Source of the DNA: Microstegium vimineum
Taxonomy: Eukaryota > Streptophyta > Magnoliopsida > Poales > Poaceae
DNA length: 64,000 nt
Assembly: GCA_022036555.1 (NCBI GenBank)
Contig: CM039135.1
Location: forward strand, 39,086,625 to 39,150,624
Direction of reading: 5' to 3'
Shown here in pieces: positions 11,458 to 21,057 of the stretch (positions are counted from its first letter, which is position 1; each line of letters begins with the position of its first letter). The translations under genes and the position numbers were made by a program. The notes below the pieces were generated by a model, which was given only the letters and a program-made list of their open reading frames with translations, ran no database searches and was not told the origin of the DNA.

Positions 11458-12242
11458 TTCTCCCTTTCTTGACAGCAAACCGTCCTCGGTTTGACCACTG
11501 TCGGAGGATGTGGTGTAGGTAAAAGCAAACCGGACTTCCCTTCTTGATTGTTATCCTGTTTCTTCATAATAAAACTAGAGAAGCTCGAGATGACATGGTT
11601 ATGGTTATTGTATATCTCTAACTGATCACATCTTTTCACAATAAATTTTTTTTGCAGAACTGAACAAATGTAAATTCGATGTACCATATACTCCTCTGTA
11701 CAATTATATTTTCCAATAGCATGAAAACTAATATTAGAAGAACATGGCATGTCAAATCTATCAATCAGTTTACTCTGCAAATAGCTAAGCTCACAAAGAT
11801 CATCAAATTCAATGTACCCCATTGTATGTATCGATGACAGCAAATGTTCTTCATTATCATTTACTATATGAACAATGTGCTTGAATTCAGAACTCATTAA
11901 TACAGAATTTGTAGCTTTATTCACTAGTTGTGGTATGGATATAAGTAATTCATTACCACAAACCTTTTCTTTGTCACAAGGAATATCAAGCATATCAATG
12001 TGTGACAAAGGAAAATCAGCGACCGGTTCCACAATTGATTGATCTATAATATCATGATTAGTGGACAAATATAATTCTACTAAAGTATGCTCACCTTGAT
12101 TTATGTTATAATTGTCTGACTTATCTTTGATGCTCTTCTCAAATGGTGTATGTGCAGCCAGATTCATGGTCTTGTCAAATGTTTCACCTCCTATCTCAAA
12201 TTGATCAATGACCATTTGTATATTGTCATCTACTTGCTGCAA
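11458..12242 (-). CDS. Unrecognised retrotransposon ORF downstream of gag
   Basis: An open minus-strand frame starts at 12242 and stays open to 11100, inside the 3' LTR (380 codons). The part outside the LTR is rich in Asp, Glu, Asn, Ile and Ser. I recognise no enzyme motif, zinc finger or protease signature. Its N-terminal segment (QQVDDNIQMV ... FEIGGETFDK) is a near-duplicate of a stretch encoded just upstream (about 12330-12400), showing an internal tandem duplication. It is the 3' coding part of a nonautonomous element, and its role is unknown. The last 119 codons read into the LTR and may not be used. Confidence 0.5.
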
Positions 12243-13126
12243 AGTATTAGTAATAGGAGATACATACTGCTATAGTATTTGTGAGATCCTTTTTGTAGGT
12301 GTATCCAAATTCACGCTCTCTTTAAATGTTTCACCTCCTATCTCAAATTGATTGTTATCAACATGTATATTATCATCTATTTGCTACAAATTGTCAGTAA
12401 TAGGAGAGACAAATGCTTCTATAGTATTTGTATGTTCTCTTTATAGCTTTACTTCAGCATCACAAGCAAGATCAAACAACTCATGAAAATTCTTATAATG
12501 TTTATCAACAAGTATATTCTGAATTTCCACATTAAGACCATGCAAAAATCTATGTTTCAGAAACTCATCGGTTCCTTCTAAGCCACAACGTAGCAAACCC
12601 AATTTTAGTTTCTCTACATATTTTGTTATAGTTTTATTTCCTTGTTTTATAGATTTCTAGTTTCCATTCAAAATTTCAGAATAATAGCTAGGAACAAAAA
12701 CATCTCTAAAATGTCTTTTCATATCTTTCCATGATTGAGGAGCTTTATCAAATCTATAAAGGTGTTTCCATCAGTTAAAGCATAGTTGATAAGAACACTT
12801 GAAGCAATGCTAACCTTTTATTTTTCAAATAGATCATATTTTTTAAATTCTTTATCTACATGTAGCTCCCATTCAATATATGCATGAGGATCATAGTTTC
12901 CTTCAAAATAAGGTACTGCAGATTTTATTTCATCAAACCAAGCATCAGATACCTCATGAGTAGCATGGTTATCACTTGTCACACCCCTAGCAAAGTGATT
13001 GGAATAGGCAATCTGTTCATCTCCAATTTCCATGTAGATTCCTGTCATGATTAGAACAAAACAAGAAACATACACAATAATATTTATGTTCCTCTCAACT
13101 ATTAGGATGTGGTTGTTGTAATTCAC
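12243..13126 (-). pseudogene. Decayed gypsy-type gag
   Basis: The minus-strand translation shows a retrotransposon gag core. VPYFEGNYDPHAYIEWE near 12890 matches the usual gag motif of the form PxFxGxxDPxxYLxWE. It is followed, after a frameshift near 12790, by MKRHFRDVFVPSYYSEIL and further gag-like sequence including RFLHGLNVEIQ. Gag would form the particle that packages element RNA. In-frame stops and at least one frameshift break the reading frame, so no full protein can be made. The usual zinc knuckle is not seen. Confidence 0.75.
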
Positions 13127-13455
13127 TCACTCTCAACCTGTTCAAACAAACTCTTACAAGTTCTTACCAAGCAACACAGGAGGTGGCAGCAACCAACAAG
13201 TCAGAAACCCTGGAATAGTGTATTGACACCGTAGCAACAACACCTATAAAGTTGTATCCGGATATGTGGAGCTATAGGAGAGCTAAACAATAATGTGAAA
13301 GGAAGTACTAGCACCACATTAGTTTCAAAAGCAAGTTGAGAGATCGTTCAACGGAGGTACCGTGTTGGTCCTAGGCTAGACAGTGCTAGAGACGCGAGCC
13401 TAGACACAAACGAAGTCACGGTACAGCAAAAAAAAGGCACAAGAATAGCAAGCAA

Positions 13456-13570
13456 AACACTCCCTTTCTTTTCCTCCTCTCTTCTCTTCTTTCTTTTCTC
13501 TTTCTCTTTCTCTTCTTTTCTTCTTTTTTTTCTATTTTATTTCTGATTTTTTTCTTCTTCTTTTCTTTTA
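13456..13570. repeat. Long polypyrimidine tract in the element leader
   Basis: About 115 bases of almost pure C/T (purine-rich on the element's coding strand) lie between the primer-binding site and gag of the minus-strand retrotransposon. Confidence 0.85.
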
Positions 13571-14038
13571 CTTTGCACAACTATAACAAAACTGGATCTT
13601 GACAAATTAGATTTCAATAAGCAACGTAACAATGTGTTTTCTTTCTTAAAGAACTAGCAATGCTGATATTTTTTGTGTGCCAAAATCAGATCTGGATGTG
13701 CAAAAAAAATGTGGATGGATATGGTGCAACGAAGATGTATATGGTAGCAACGGTTGTAAAGGAAATATATATGATGTAGTGGCGATGTATATGGTGATGG
13801 TAAACACAGCGGATATAGTGACCAAAACGTGACAAGAACTCGAAACTCTAAAAGCCTAACCCTAAGACTAGCAACACGACTCAACCGATGTAAACCAAAC
13901 TCAACAAGCCCGAACTAATCAATACTAGTAAAAGGCTCAAAAGGTCTATGGGATTATGGGAAACGAATCTACTATTTTTGTTGGCTTTTTCTGGACTTTA
14001 GGAAATTAAAAGCAAACTGAAATCTCTCACCGATGAAA

Positions 14039-14055
14039 CCTCGCTTTGAATACCA
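14039..14055 (-). promoter_or_regulatory. Primer-binding site of the retrotransposon
   Basis: On the minus strand, two bases after the 5' LTR end, the sequence reads TGGTATTCAAAGCGAGG. This resembles the complement of the initiator methionine tRNA 3' end (TGGTATCAGAGC) with mismatches. It supports minus orientation. Confidence 0.65.
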
Positions 14056-14057
14056 CT

Positions 14058-15066
14058 TGATGAGTGTGTGGGTTGTCCCGATCTTTCGGTTGAGATAGAT
14101 AACTTCGATTTGACTGGAACGACGTTCACGATCCGAATACAACTGTCCAAGGACACTGCGCCTTAGCAATCGATACACCAAATCCAGCGGTTGCTTACGA
14201 TCTTGCGGATCACAACCAACCAAACCACTAAGGTTATTCCTGCAAGCAATCGAAGAACAAGCAAGAACAAGTAGAACAAGCACTCAATTGCAAATAAGAG
14301 ATGAAGGTTCAGATCTGATACACATGAAGGTGGGGTTCCGAATCAAGTAGAACAGATGGTCTAGTCGACACACGCGTCTACAAGGAAGTATCAACAGCTA
14401 AACTTTCATCTAAACAAAACCCCCATCTGTTTGTGGCGGCTCAAGGGGGATATAAGGAGAAGGGAGGATGACCAAAGGGTGCTGGGGTCGTCCTACAACC
14501 CTAGGATGAGTCCCTAATGGACTCAAGTTGATACATGGGTGACGCAGCAAAATAAGGTGACGCAGCACCGTTGGTAGAAAAGTCTCGGCAATAAATCATT
14601 GACTGCAGTCGCATCTGGTTAGATATAGGTACGAGTAAGGACCCATTGGAAAGTAGACTTGATAAGATTTCCAAAAAGTCCTATAACGTCCCAATCGGAG
14701 TCTGTATGAAGTCGTGGCAACCGCCGCAAGTTTGGACTCTTCTGCAGTCCGAATTGAACTTTCCAAAACGTGTTGGACTTGGACTCTTTGTTTCTTTGGA
14801 TCCAAAGTGACGTGGTGGCCTGGTGGAGGACGTTAGGAACACTTGGATTTGGTCCCCAATCAACTTCATTAACCATCCATGCTTTCCACATGCAATCTAA
14901 CCTTTCCTTGATCCATGTAAGCAATTCTGAAAATGACAATATACACACTTTGAGGTGCAACACCAATTCATCAAATGTAACAATAATAAACCTCATATAG
15001 AATGGTTTCACCATTGGTATAGAAGTGGTTGGCATGGTCATATCTAAGCGTGTGATGTCCTCATCA
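14058..15066 (-). repeat. 5' LTR of the 10.4-15.1 kb retrotransposon
   Basis: 1009 bp, a direct repeat of 10448-11457 with matching TGATGAG and CTCATCA ends, followed by GTACC. The 140-codon frame seen inside it is the LTR copy of the tail of the frame at 11100-12242 and is not a separate gene. Confidence 0.92.
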
Positions 15067-15071
15067 GTACC

Positions 15072-16502
15072 TAATATGCTATTGTGGTAAATAATATGAA
15101 GTAACCATCTAAATTACCTATCAGCGCCAATATTTTAAATAATCTAAAGTAACCATCCATGTCGCTACAATGTCTTCTCCATAGGTTTCAATACTAGAGA
15201 GCAAATTCTGCGTACTTCAAACAATGCCTTAATAAGCAAGGCTTGCAAGCTACAACAAACTAAGGTAAGGCAGGGTTTTCTCCCAAGAGTGAGGGAGGGT
15301 GCTCAGGTGGATGGTCAAGTGACCAAACTCCACAAAGCGAGGTCTTGATTTGGAGACGTGGGTACCCCACCTCTACCCTCTATCTCCCAAGAGTCGAAGA
15401 AAAGATACCATAGAGTACCACTAAATTGGGAATCCCTAATGTTACTTCTTACAGTTTAGTCTTATTAGCCAACAACCTACTGTGGAACTCAAAGTCTTTC
15501 CCTGCCAGGGCCAATCCTTTGGATTTGGAAATCAAACTATGTGTCTCAAATTTAATTCTTTTCACGGATCCTCTTGAATGATAGAATTAACACCAGGAAC
15601 ATTATATCTATGAGAAGAAGGAAAAAATATTAACATGAAGGATATAATTGTGTCATGTGTCATGAGGGGGTTGAAAAGAGATTCTGGAAATATTTGTTTT
15701 TTTATTGCAGCTCAGCCATCTCCACGTGGTTTGCAATGGAAATACAATGAGATGAATCGTCAAAAGCCATGTAGAAGATCATCATTGCTAAAGGCAGTCA
15801 GCCTCTTCATTTCTTCATGGTTGGTGTTTTGTGATGGTGTATCTTGACTGAGAGAAATTAACGCTCTTGTTTTTGAAGGGATAGCGCTGAGTTTGGGCTC
15901 CTGGAATGCTGCTTTAAAAAAATCTAATGTAAATTTCTAAACTATCCACCTTCATCGTTATTAAAACAACTTAATATACTTAATGTTACTCTAATTGCAT
16001 ATATCGTAAAGTACTCCTACACATTCTTCTAAACTCAACCTTTTGACATTATTAATACAATGAAAACTAACTCAAGGCATATAAGTATTGTGTGTGCTAG
16101 CAATCACACAATGATATATGTGTATAGGAAGAGATGATGATAATATACTTTTACATCAAAGATAAGGTTAGCGAGTAGAAAATTAGAGACCACTGCATTG
16201 GAGTTGTTCACCTCTCTTGGATGAAAATTTAATAATAGATTTTGTCATACATAATTTTTGCATTTCTTGTTTTTTTGATTCATTAGCAATAATGTTGGAA
16301 CTATATAATAATGTAAGTTCTGTATGCGATCATGCAGAGGTAAAAAGTTTCTCCTATTTTCTCAAAAATATATCTAGATGCGATAAAGTGGAACTATGAA
16401 TGGAGAAGGAAATGTATACATAACAACTAATAAATAAACACTATCACAATAGGACAAAATAAGTATTGTGTTATATAATATAAACAGAGTAGAGATAGGA
16501 AA
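15072..16502. other. Intergenic, nothing recognised
   Basis: No supported coding region. 15240-15480 has moderate GC with a short palindrome (GAGGTGGGGTACCC type, near 15360). 15900-16500 is AT-rich. Short frames at 15635-15847 and 16217-16399 have no recognisable features. Confidence 0.45.
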
Positions 16503-17481
16503 CACTACTACATATATGATATTCAGAGATTGCTCCTTTTTAATAGATGCAGATTAATCAACACTCGCCTCTAAAAAATTGTTTCCCAAACGGGCTACCT
16601 CTAGAAATGCATTTGTATGGACGTGTGTCGTTTTCAGCTGTGCTCTACAAAAGCCACTATCTTTAGAGGCAGTTTCATATGCAATTGCCTCTACAAATGC
16701 AATTCTAGAGGTTAGGCGCAAAAAAATGCATTTCTAGATGCAGCATAGATGTACCTCTAAAAATTGATTTGTAGAGGAGACTAGATCTAGAGTTGTCTCT
16801 AAAAATAGGTGAAATCCAAAATTTTTAAACAACCTCGATAGAAAATGACCAAGACCAAAGTTGTAAATTTTAAAGAGTTATACATCTTGGTTGACAATTT
16901 TTTTATTTGAAATCATTTATCTGAGGAAAATTGTGTTTGAATTTTTCACATTTAAATTTGAAATTCAAGATTTTCAAATGACCTCAAATAGAGAAACAAA
17001 CAAAATCAAAATTGTAATACTCGACGATATGTACAACTTTGCAGTTGAAAATCTTGTTATTGAAATTTGTTTGGGCCTCAAATTATTTCAAAATCGGATG
17101 AATATGAGGGGAATGTTTGTGCCCTTTAGGAACAAATAACTTTGGGGGTGTAGTTGTGAAGGAAACTATGCATGAGGCCTAAGGTCGTGCATCCAAAGAA
17201 TGTGTGCGTGTAGCTGGTGGGCTCTTCTTGGGTTCATTTTTTGCTATTTTTTTGGCTCGATTTATTATTTTTGAAAAATGATTTGTAGAAGTGACTCCTG
17301 AAACTTGATGTCTAGAGGCGGATGTTATTGCCATGCGCTTGTAAAAGAGGCGCATCCTTTGCACTACAAATCAATTTATACAGGCGGCTATAAAACTGCT
17401 TCTATAGGTTGTTAACGAAGAATAGAGACAGCTAGGCCAACCTCTTCCCAATCACATCTAGAAATCTTATACATAGTAGTG
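16503..17481. mobile_element. Nonautonomous CACTA element with AAA duplication
   Basis: The element begins CACTACTA (16503-16510) and ends TAGTAGTG (17474-17481), a perfect 8-bp inverted repeat with the CACTA signature. It is flanked by the 3-bp direct repeat AAA (16500-16502 and 17482-17484), as expected for the superfamily. Near the ends there are repeats around CCTCTAGAAATGC and its complement. The interior matches the 7560-8252 element (AACAACCTCGAT..., AAAGTTGTAAAT..., GTTGACAATTTTTT...). At 979 bp it has no transposase and would depend on an autonomous relative elsewhere. Confidence 0.85.
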
Positions 17482-17831
17482 AAAATAAGAAATTTAATTT
17501 GATTAGCTATAATCCCTAAATTTTGCTACCAATTTATAATGCTTGTGTCTCTTAAAAATAAGAGCTCCTGGCCAGTTGAATGAAAGAGACAGGCACTATA
17601 TACAAAAAATTGTTTCCATGTTGCTTTGACTATGAAAGGTGCGTTGCCTGAATCCACATAACTTGGACATCTAGCACTAGCAATAAGGCCTAAGTAGCAA
17701 GTATAGCAATTCGGTCCTTACCCCCGTAGATATATAGCCACAGAAAGTACTAGTCTTTTTGATAAAGTTAAGCATTACTTACTTTGACTTCTGAAATCTC
17801 AAGCTATATCTGATGCACAGAAACAATACTT
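17482..17831. other. Intergenic spacer, nothing recognised
   Basis: About 350 bp of unique-looking AT-rich DNA lies between the small CACTA element and the start of the gypsy LTR. Confidence 0.5.
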
Positions 17832-19062
17832 GTCGGTGTTATGACCCGGGAGTCAAGCCCACCGGCTAGTAAATTTATATATTGCGTGCTCCCTCTCCCA
17901 AATGTGATGCAAGAAGGACACAAGATTGTATTATCTTGCACCGAAGTGCTCGTACAGGGGGTACAAGCAGGTTTACACGGGGTTGCTCAGAGTGAGCTGA
18001 GGCCTAAGGCTAGCAAGGCTATCCTAGGCGGTCGGTTGGTTGCTCGATGGGTCGACCAAACGACGGGGTGTGTGGAGTGTGAGGATCAGAGCCGATGTCT
18101 GAATGCGAAGTGTCCAGGCGAATGTGGGATTATGCGAGAGTTGTCGCCAAAAAAAGTCCCTTTCTTCTATCTCGGCATCCCCTTTTATAGACCAAGGGGA
18201 GGCCTGAGGGTACAGGGTCCTAAACTGTTGTAGCATGGGAGGCGTGTCCGCGGCATAGTGTTGGCGAAGTGACGTCGATCACTGTGGCGGCGTGGCCTTC
18301 CCGCTCTTCCGGTGCTCCGGGGCATGGTGACAGTAGACTAGACGTTGTTGCACGTCGCGGCACAGTGGGGTCGACCTTCCGTAGACGGGCGCGAGTCCCA
18401 TAGTTGAAGCGGGACGGGGCGGATGGGACGGGCCCCATACCAGAGTGGTTGGAGGTAGGGGCCGAGCCCCCGGTCGAGGGGAGGGGTCGAGACCGGGGTG
18501 GCCTTGTCGTATCCTGAAGATGTCATCGAGGGCCGTCCTATTCACGTCTCGAGGGGTTCCTCTGGAGTCCGTACCCGCGACGTGGTTACAGCGACAACAC
18601 AGTTGACGGAGATCCGGGACATGGTGGTGAGCTAATAGATTTGACTGCGGTCGTGGGCACCCATGGCGTTAGGCGGATTCCCTTTAACCCATACCGGGAG
18701 CAGTTGGGCTGATCGAGCTTCCCGTCCTGGGGTCGTTCGTTCGACCCCTTTCCGTCAGTTAGAGTAGAGGCGGAGTCGGAGAGGTCGAGGTAGAGGCGGA
18801 GGGGTCGTTCGTTCGACCCCTGGTCCGTCATTCGGCGTCGAGGTAGAGGCGGAGGGGTCGTTCGTTCGACCCCTGGTCCGTCATCTTTCCAGAAGCGGGC
18901 CGGCCCACGGCCGGTTGCTATCGTCGGTGCAGGAGGCCTTCGTGTGATGGGCCCTTCTTTGCGGGCTTGAGCGGTTGGACGGTTCCTGTCTTAAAAATGG
19001 TTGCTATGTTAAGCGTTAATCTGTCGAAGGGTTTAGGTTACCCCTTACCTTTGTACCCGATA
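17832..19062 (-). repeat. 3' LTR of the minus-strand Tat-type element
   Basis: On the plus strand it begins TGTCGGTGTTATGACC and ends near TTTGTACCCGATA. On the minus strand that is a start of TATCGGGTACAAAGG, directly after GGCTCGGGGGCTAC, a polypurine-like tract typical of this group. It contains a minus-strand TATA box at 18181-18190. The first base pair of the inner end appears mutated (TA instead of TG). 18720-18885 has repeats of GGGGTCGTTCGTTCGACCCC, itself a palindrome. Confidence 0.7.
18181..18190 (-). promoter_or_regulatory. LTR TATA box
   Basis: CTATAAAAGG on the minus strand, inside the LTR and in the orientation of the element's pol remnant. Confidence 0.6.
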
Positions 19063-19118
19063 GTAGCCCCCGAGCCTCTGTGCGGATAAGGAGAATCCGC
19101 ATAGGGGCTTTTGGCATT

Positions 19119-19395
19119 GACCTGCAGAGTTAGTAAGAGATTCGATTCTCCGCGGGGTGCGCTAGCCCCCGAGGCCCCAGAGGAGTGATTAAGAACTCCT
19201 CTGGGGGCTATGATATGTGTTTTCTCGGGGGGAGTAAGGATTACCCGGAGCTTTTGCCCTTGACCTGCAAGGTCAGTAAGAGGTTCGATTCTCCGTGGGG
19301 TGCGTGCGAGCGCACCCCGCGGGAGTAGCCCCCGAGGCCCTAGAGGAGTGATTAAGAACTCCTCTGGGGCTATGATGTGTTTTATCGAGGGGATT
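19119..19395. repeat. Tandem duplication with stem-loops in the Tat spacer
   Basis: Two units both start GACCTGCA (19119 and 19262). Both include GTTCGATTCTCCG or GATTCGATTCTCCG, then GTGCG, then AGCCCCCGAGGCCC. Both finish with the palindrome AGGAGTGATTAAGAACTCCT (19181-19200 and 19344-19363). The second unit carries a 20-bp larger hairpin with arms GGGGTGCG and CGCACCCC. Confidence 0.85.
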
Positions 19396-20059
19396 TAAGG
19401 TTACATGGAGACGTGGCACCCTACCGAGGGGTCGATTCCGTTTGCCAGGCTATGAGCGTTCCTTTCCCTGAAAAGAGGTGCTAGAGGGCGGCTGTCGAAC
19501 CCTTCCGAGGGCCAGCCTTCGCTCCCTCGAGCGTTACAGGAGTCACAGCGCCCCTATCGAGGGGTCAACTCTGTCTGCCAGGTCACGAGTGTTTTCGACC
19601 CTCTTTCGTCGAGGGGTGCCGTGAGTAGTCGGGCCCTCGAGCCCTGCGTGGCTGGGCTTTCACTACCTCATAGCGTCCTTCCCATGGATCCTTGCGTTCG
19701 GATTGCGGGGCGAAGAGCATCGTGCTATCCCCGTTAGGACGAGCCTCGAAGTCCTCTGTGAGCTGGTGTCGGGCAGGTATCCATAGAAATGGTGCCCGGT
19801 ACGGGTAAAAATCCAAGTGAGAACTCGTGCCCCATTCGATAGGGGTCGATTAGGAGCCCGGAGGCGTTCTCATTAAGCAAGACCATATGGCCTACCTAGG
19901 TGCCAGCTCCGTTCGATGGGAGCTGGTGGCTCGATGCCTCCCGGCGTAGGGATCCTTGGGTATTCCGTGGTTATGCCTTGGATATGTCCCAGGGGACCTC
20001 GAGAGTTCGTTCTCGAGCTAGGGGCACGCGCCTGGCCCCCTCGGGTCATCCCTGACTCG

Positions 20060-20635
20060 CATACTCGAGGGCGGCTGTCGAACCCCGTTCGTGGGGCCAG
20101 CCTCCGCCCCCTCGAGATTTTAGGGGTGGACCGGAGTCCGTAACCATGGGTCCTTCCTGACCTCAGGTACTCGAGGGCGGCTGTCGAACCCTATGCAAGG
20201 GCCAGCCTTCGCTCCCTCAAGGTTTGATGGATGGTTCGTCATCCGCCGCTAGCCTCCGAAGGTGAAGTCCTATTGTGGAATGCGGAGGGGGGGAAGTGGG
20301 TAGTTGTATTGAACATGGGGACATACTTGTGCCTTTGTTGGATCTGCCCATTGGGCTCGAGTCCTCGAGGGAGGCTGTCGAACCCTGTGTAAGGGCCAGC
20401 CTTTGTCCCCTCGAGACTTGGGAGTGGATTGGAGTTGATAACCCAAGGTCCCCTCAGACCTCACGTACTCGAGGGCGGCTGTCAAGCCCCGTTCGTGGGT
20501 TGGCCTTTGTCCCCTCGAGATTTTGGGGGTGGACCGGAGTCCATAACCCGAGGTTATTTCTGTCCTCAAGTACTCGAGGGTGGCTGTCGAACCCCTTTCG
20601 AGGGCCAGCCTTCGTTCCCTCGAGATTTTGACGGA
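20060..20635. repeat. Array of hairpin-forming repeats in the Tat spacer
   Basis: Units beginning CTCGAGGG(C/A/T)GGCTGTC and ending near GGCCAGCC ... CCCTCGAG occur at about 20064, 20170, 20364, 20468 and 20574, with a related one at 19485. The spacing is close to 104-106 bp, or twice that where a unit is missing. The two ends of each unit are reverse complements (CTCGAGGGCGGCTG against CAGCC...CCCTCGAG), so each forms an imperfect hairpin. Between hairpins are GGGTGGACCGGAGT-type linkers. Confidence 0.85.
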
Positions 20636-20873
20636 CTGGCCATCGTTGGTTGCTTACCTCCGAAGATAACGCTTATCGCCGCGCGCCTTTTTAGGAGATG
20701 TCCGTTCGGTCGTAACAGTAGCATGCGCAGGATGCAGCGCGGAGTGCGGTGCAGGGCCCGCTGATGAGACAGGCGCGCCTTACCCTGGAGGAATACGAGG
20801 AGGCAGTATGCGAGCGCATTAAATGTGGAGATTCACTTGCCTGTTTGTCGGATTCGCCCGTTGGCCTTCCGGT

Positions 20874-20880
20874 TATAAAT
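20874..20880 (+). promoter_or_regulatory. Possible TATA box of the antisense ORF
   Basis: TATAAAT within GGTTATAAATACCGG lies about 180 bp upstream of the proposed aORF start and points away from the LTR, matching the sense of the antisense gene. Confidence 0.5.
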
Positions 20881-21057
20881 ACCGGAAGCGAGGGGTCGGC
20901 CGCTCCTTTCTCGCCATTGCCTTTCTTGCCTCCTTCTTCCCACCGTTGCCTCAGACGCCCTTTGAGCCGGACTTCTGCGCACGTGAGAGAAAAGAGAGGA
21001 GAGATTGGGAACGTACCTTCCACCCCCACGTCCGAGCGCATCAGCCTCCCTGCCCCC

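Larger units (their letters stand above)
10448..15066 (-). mobile_element. LTR retrotransposon, nonautonomous, minus orientation
   Basis: Two direct repeats of about 1010 bp (10448-11457 and 14058-15066) both begin TGATGAG and end CTCATCA. They are flanked by the identical 5-bp target-site duplication GTACC (10443-10447 and 15067-15071). The orientation is set by a purine-rich tract next to the left LTR on the minus strand (complement of 11458-11470) and a primer-binding-site-like TGGTATTCAAAGC next to the right LTR. So the 5' LTR is at the right. The 2.6-kb interior has a decayed gag and a second open frame but no protease, reverse transcriptase or integrase. It must have moved using proteins from another element. 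The LTRs are still very similar, suggesting a fairly recent insertion. Confidence 0.92.

Noticed and set aside
14619..15041. 140-codon minus-strand frame in the LTR
   Set aside because: It is the LTR copy of the tail of the 11100-12242 frame, not a separate gene.
20060..20635. CRISPR-like regular repeats
   Set aside because: Unit and linker are both repeated, the spacers are not unique, and this is plant retroelement DNA; the structure is a palindromic tandem array.
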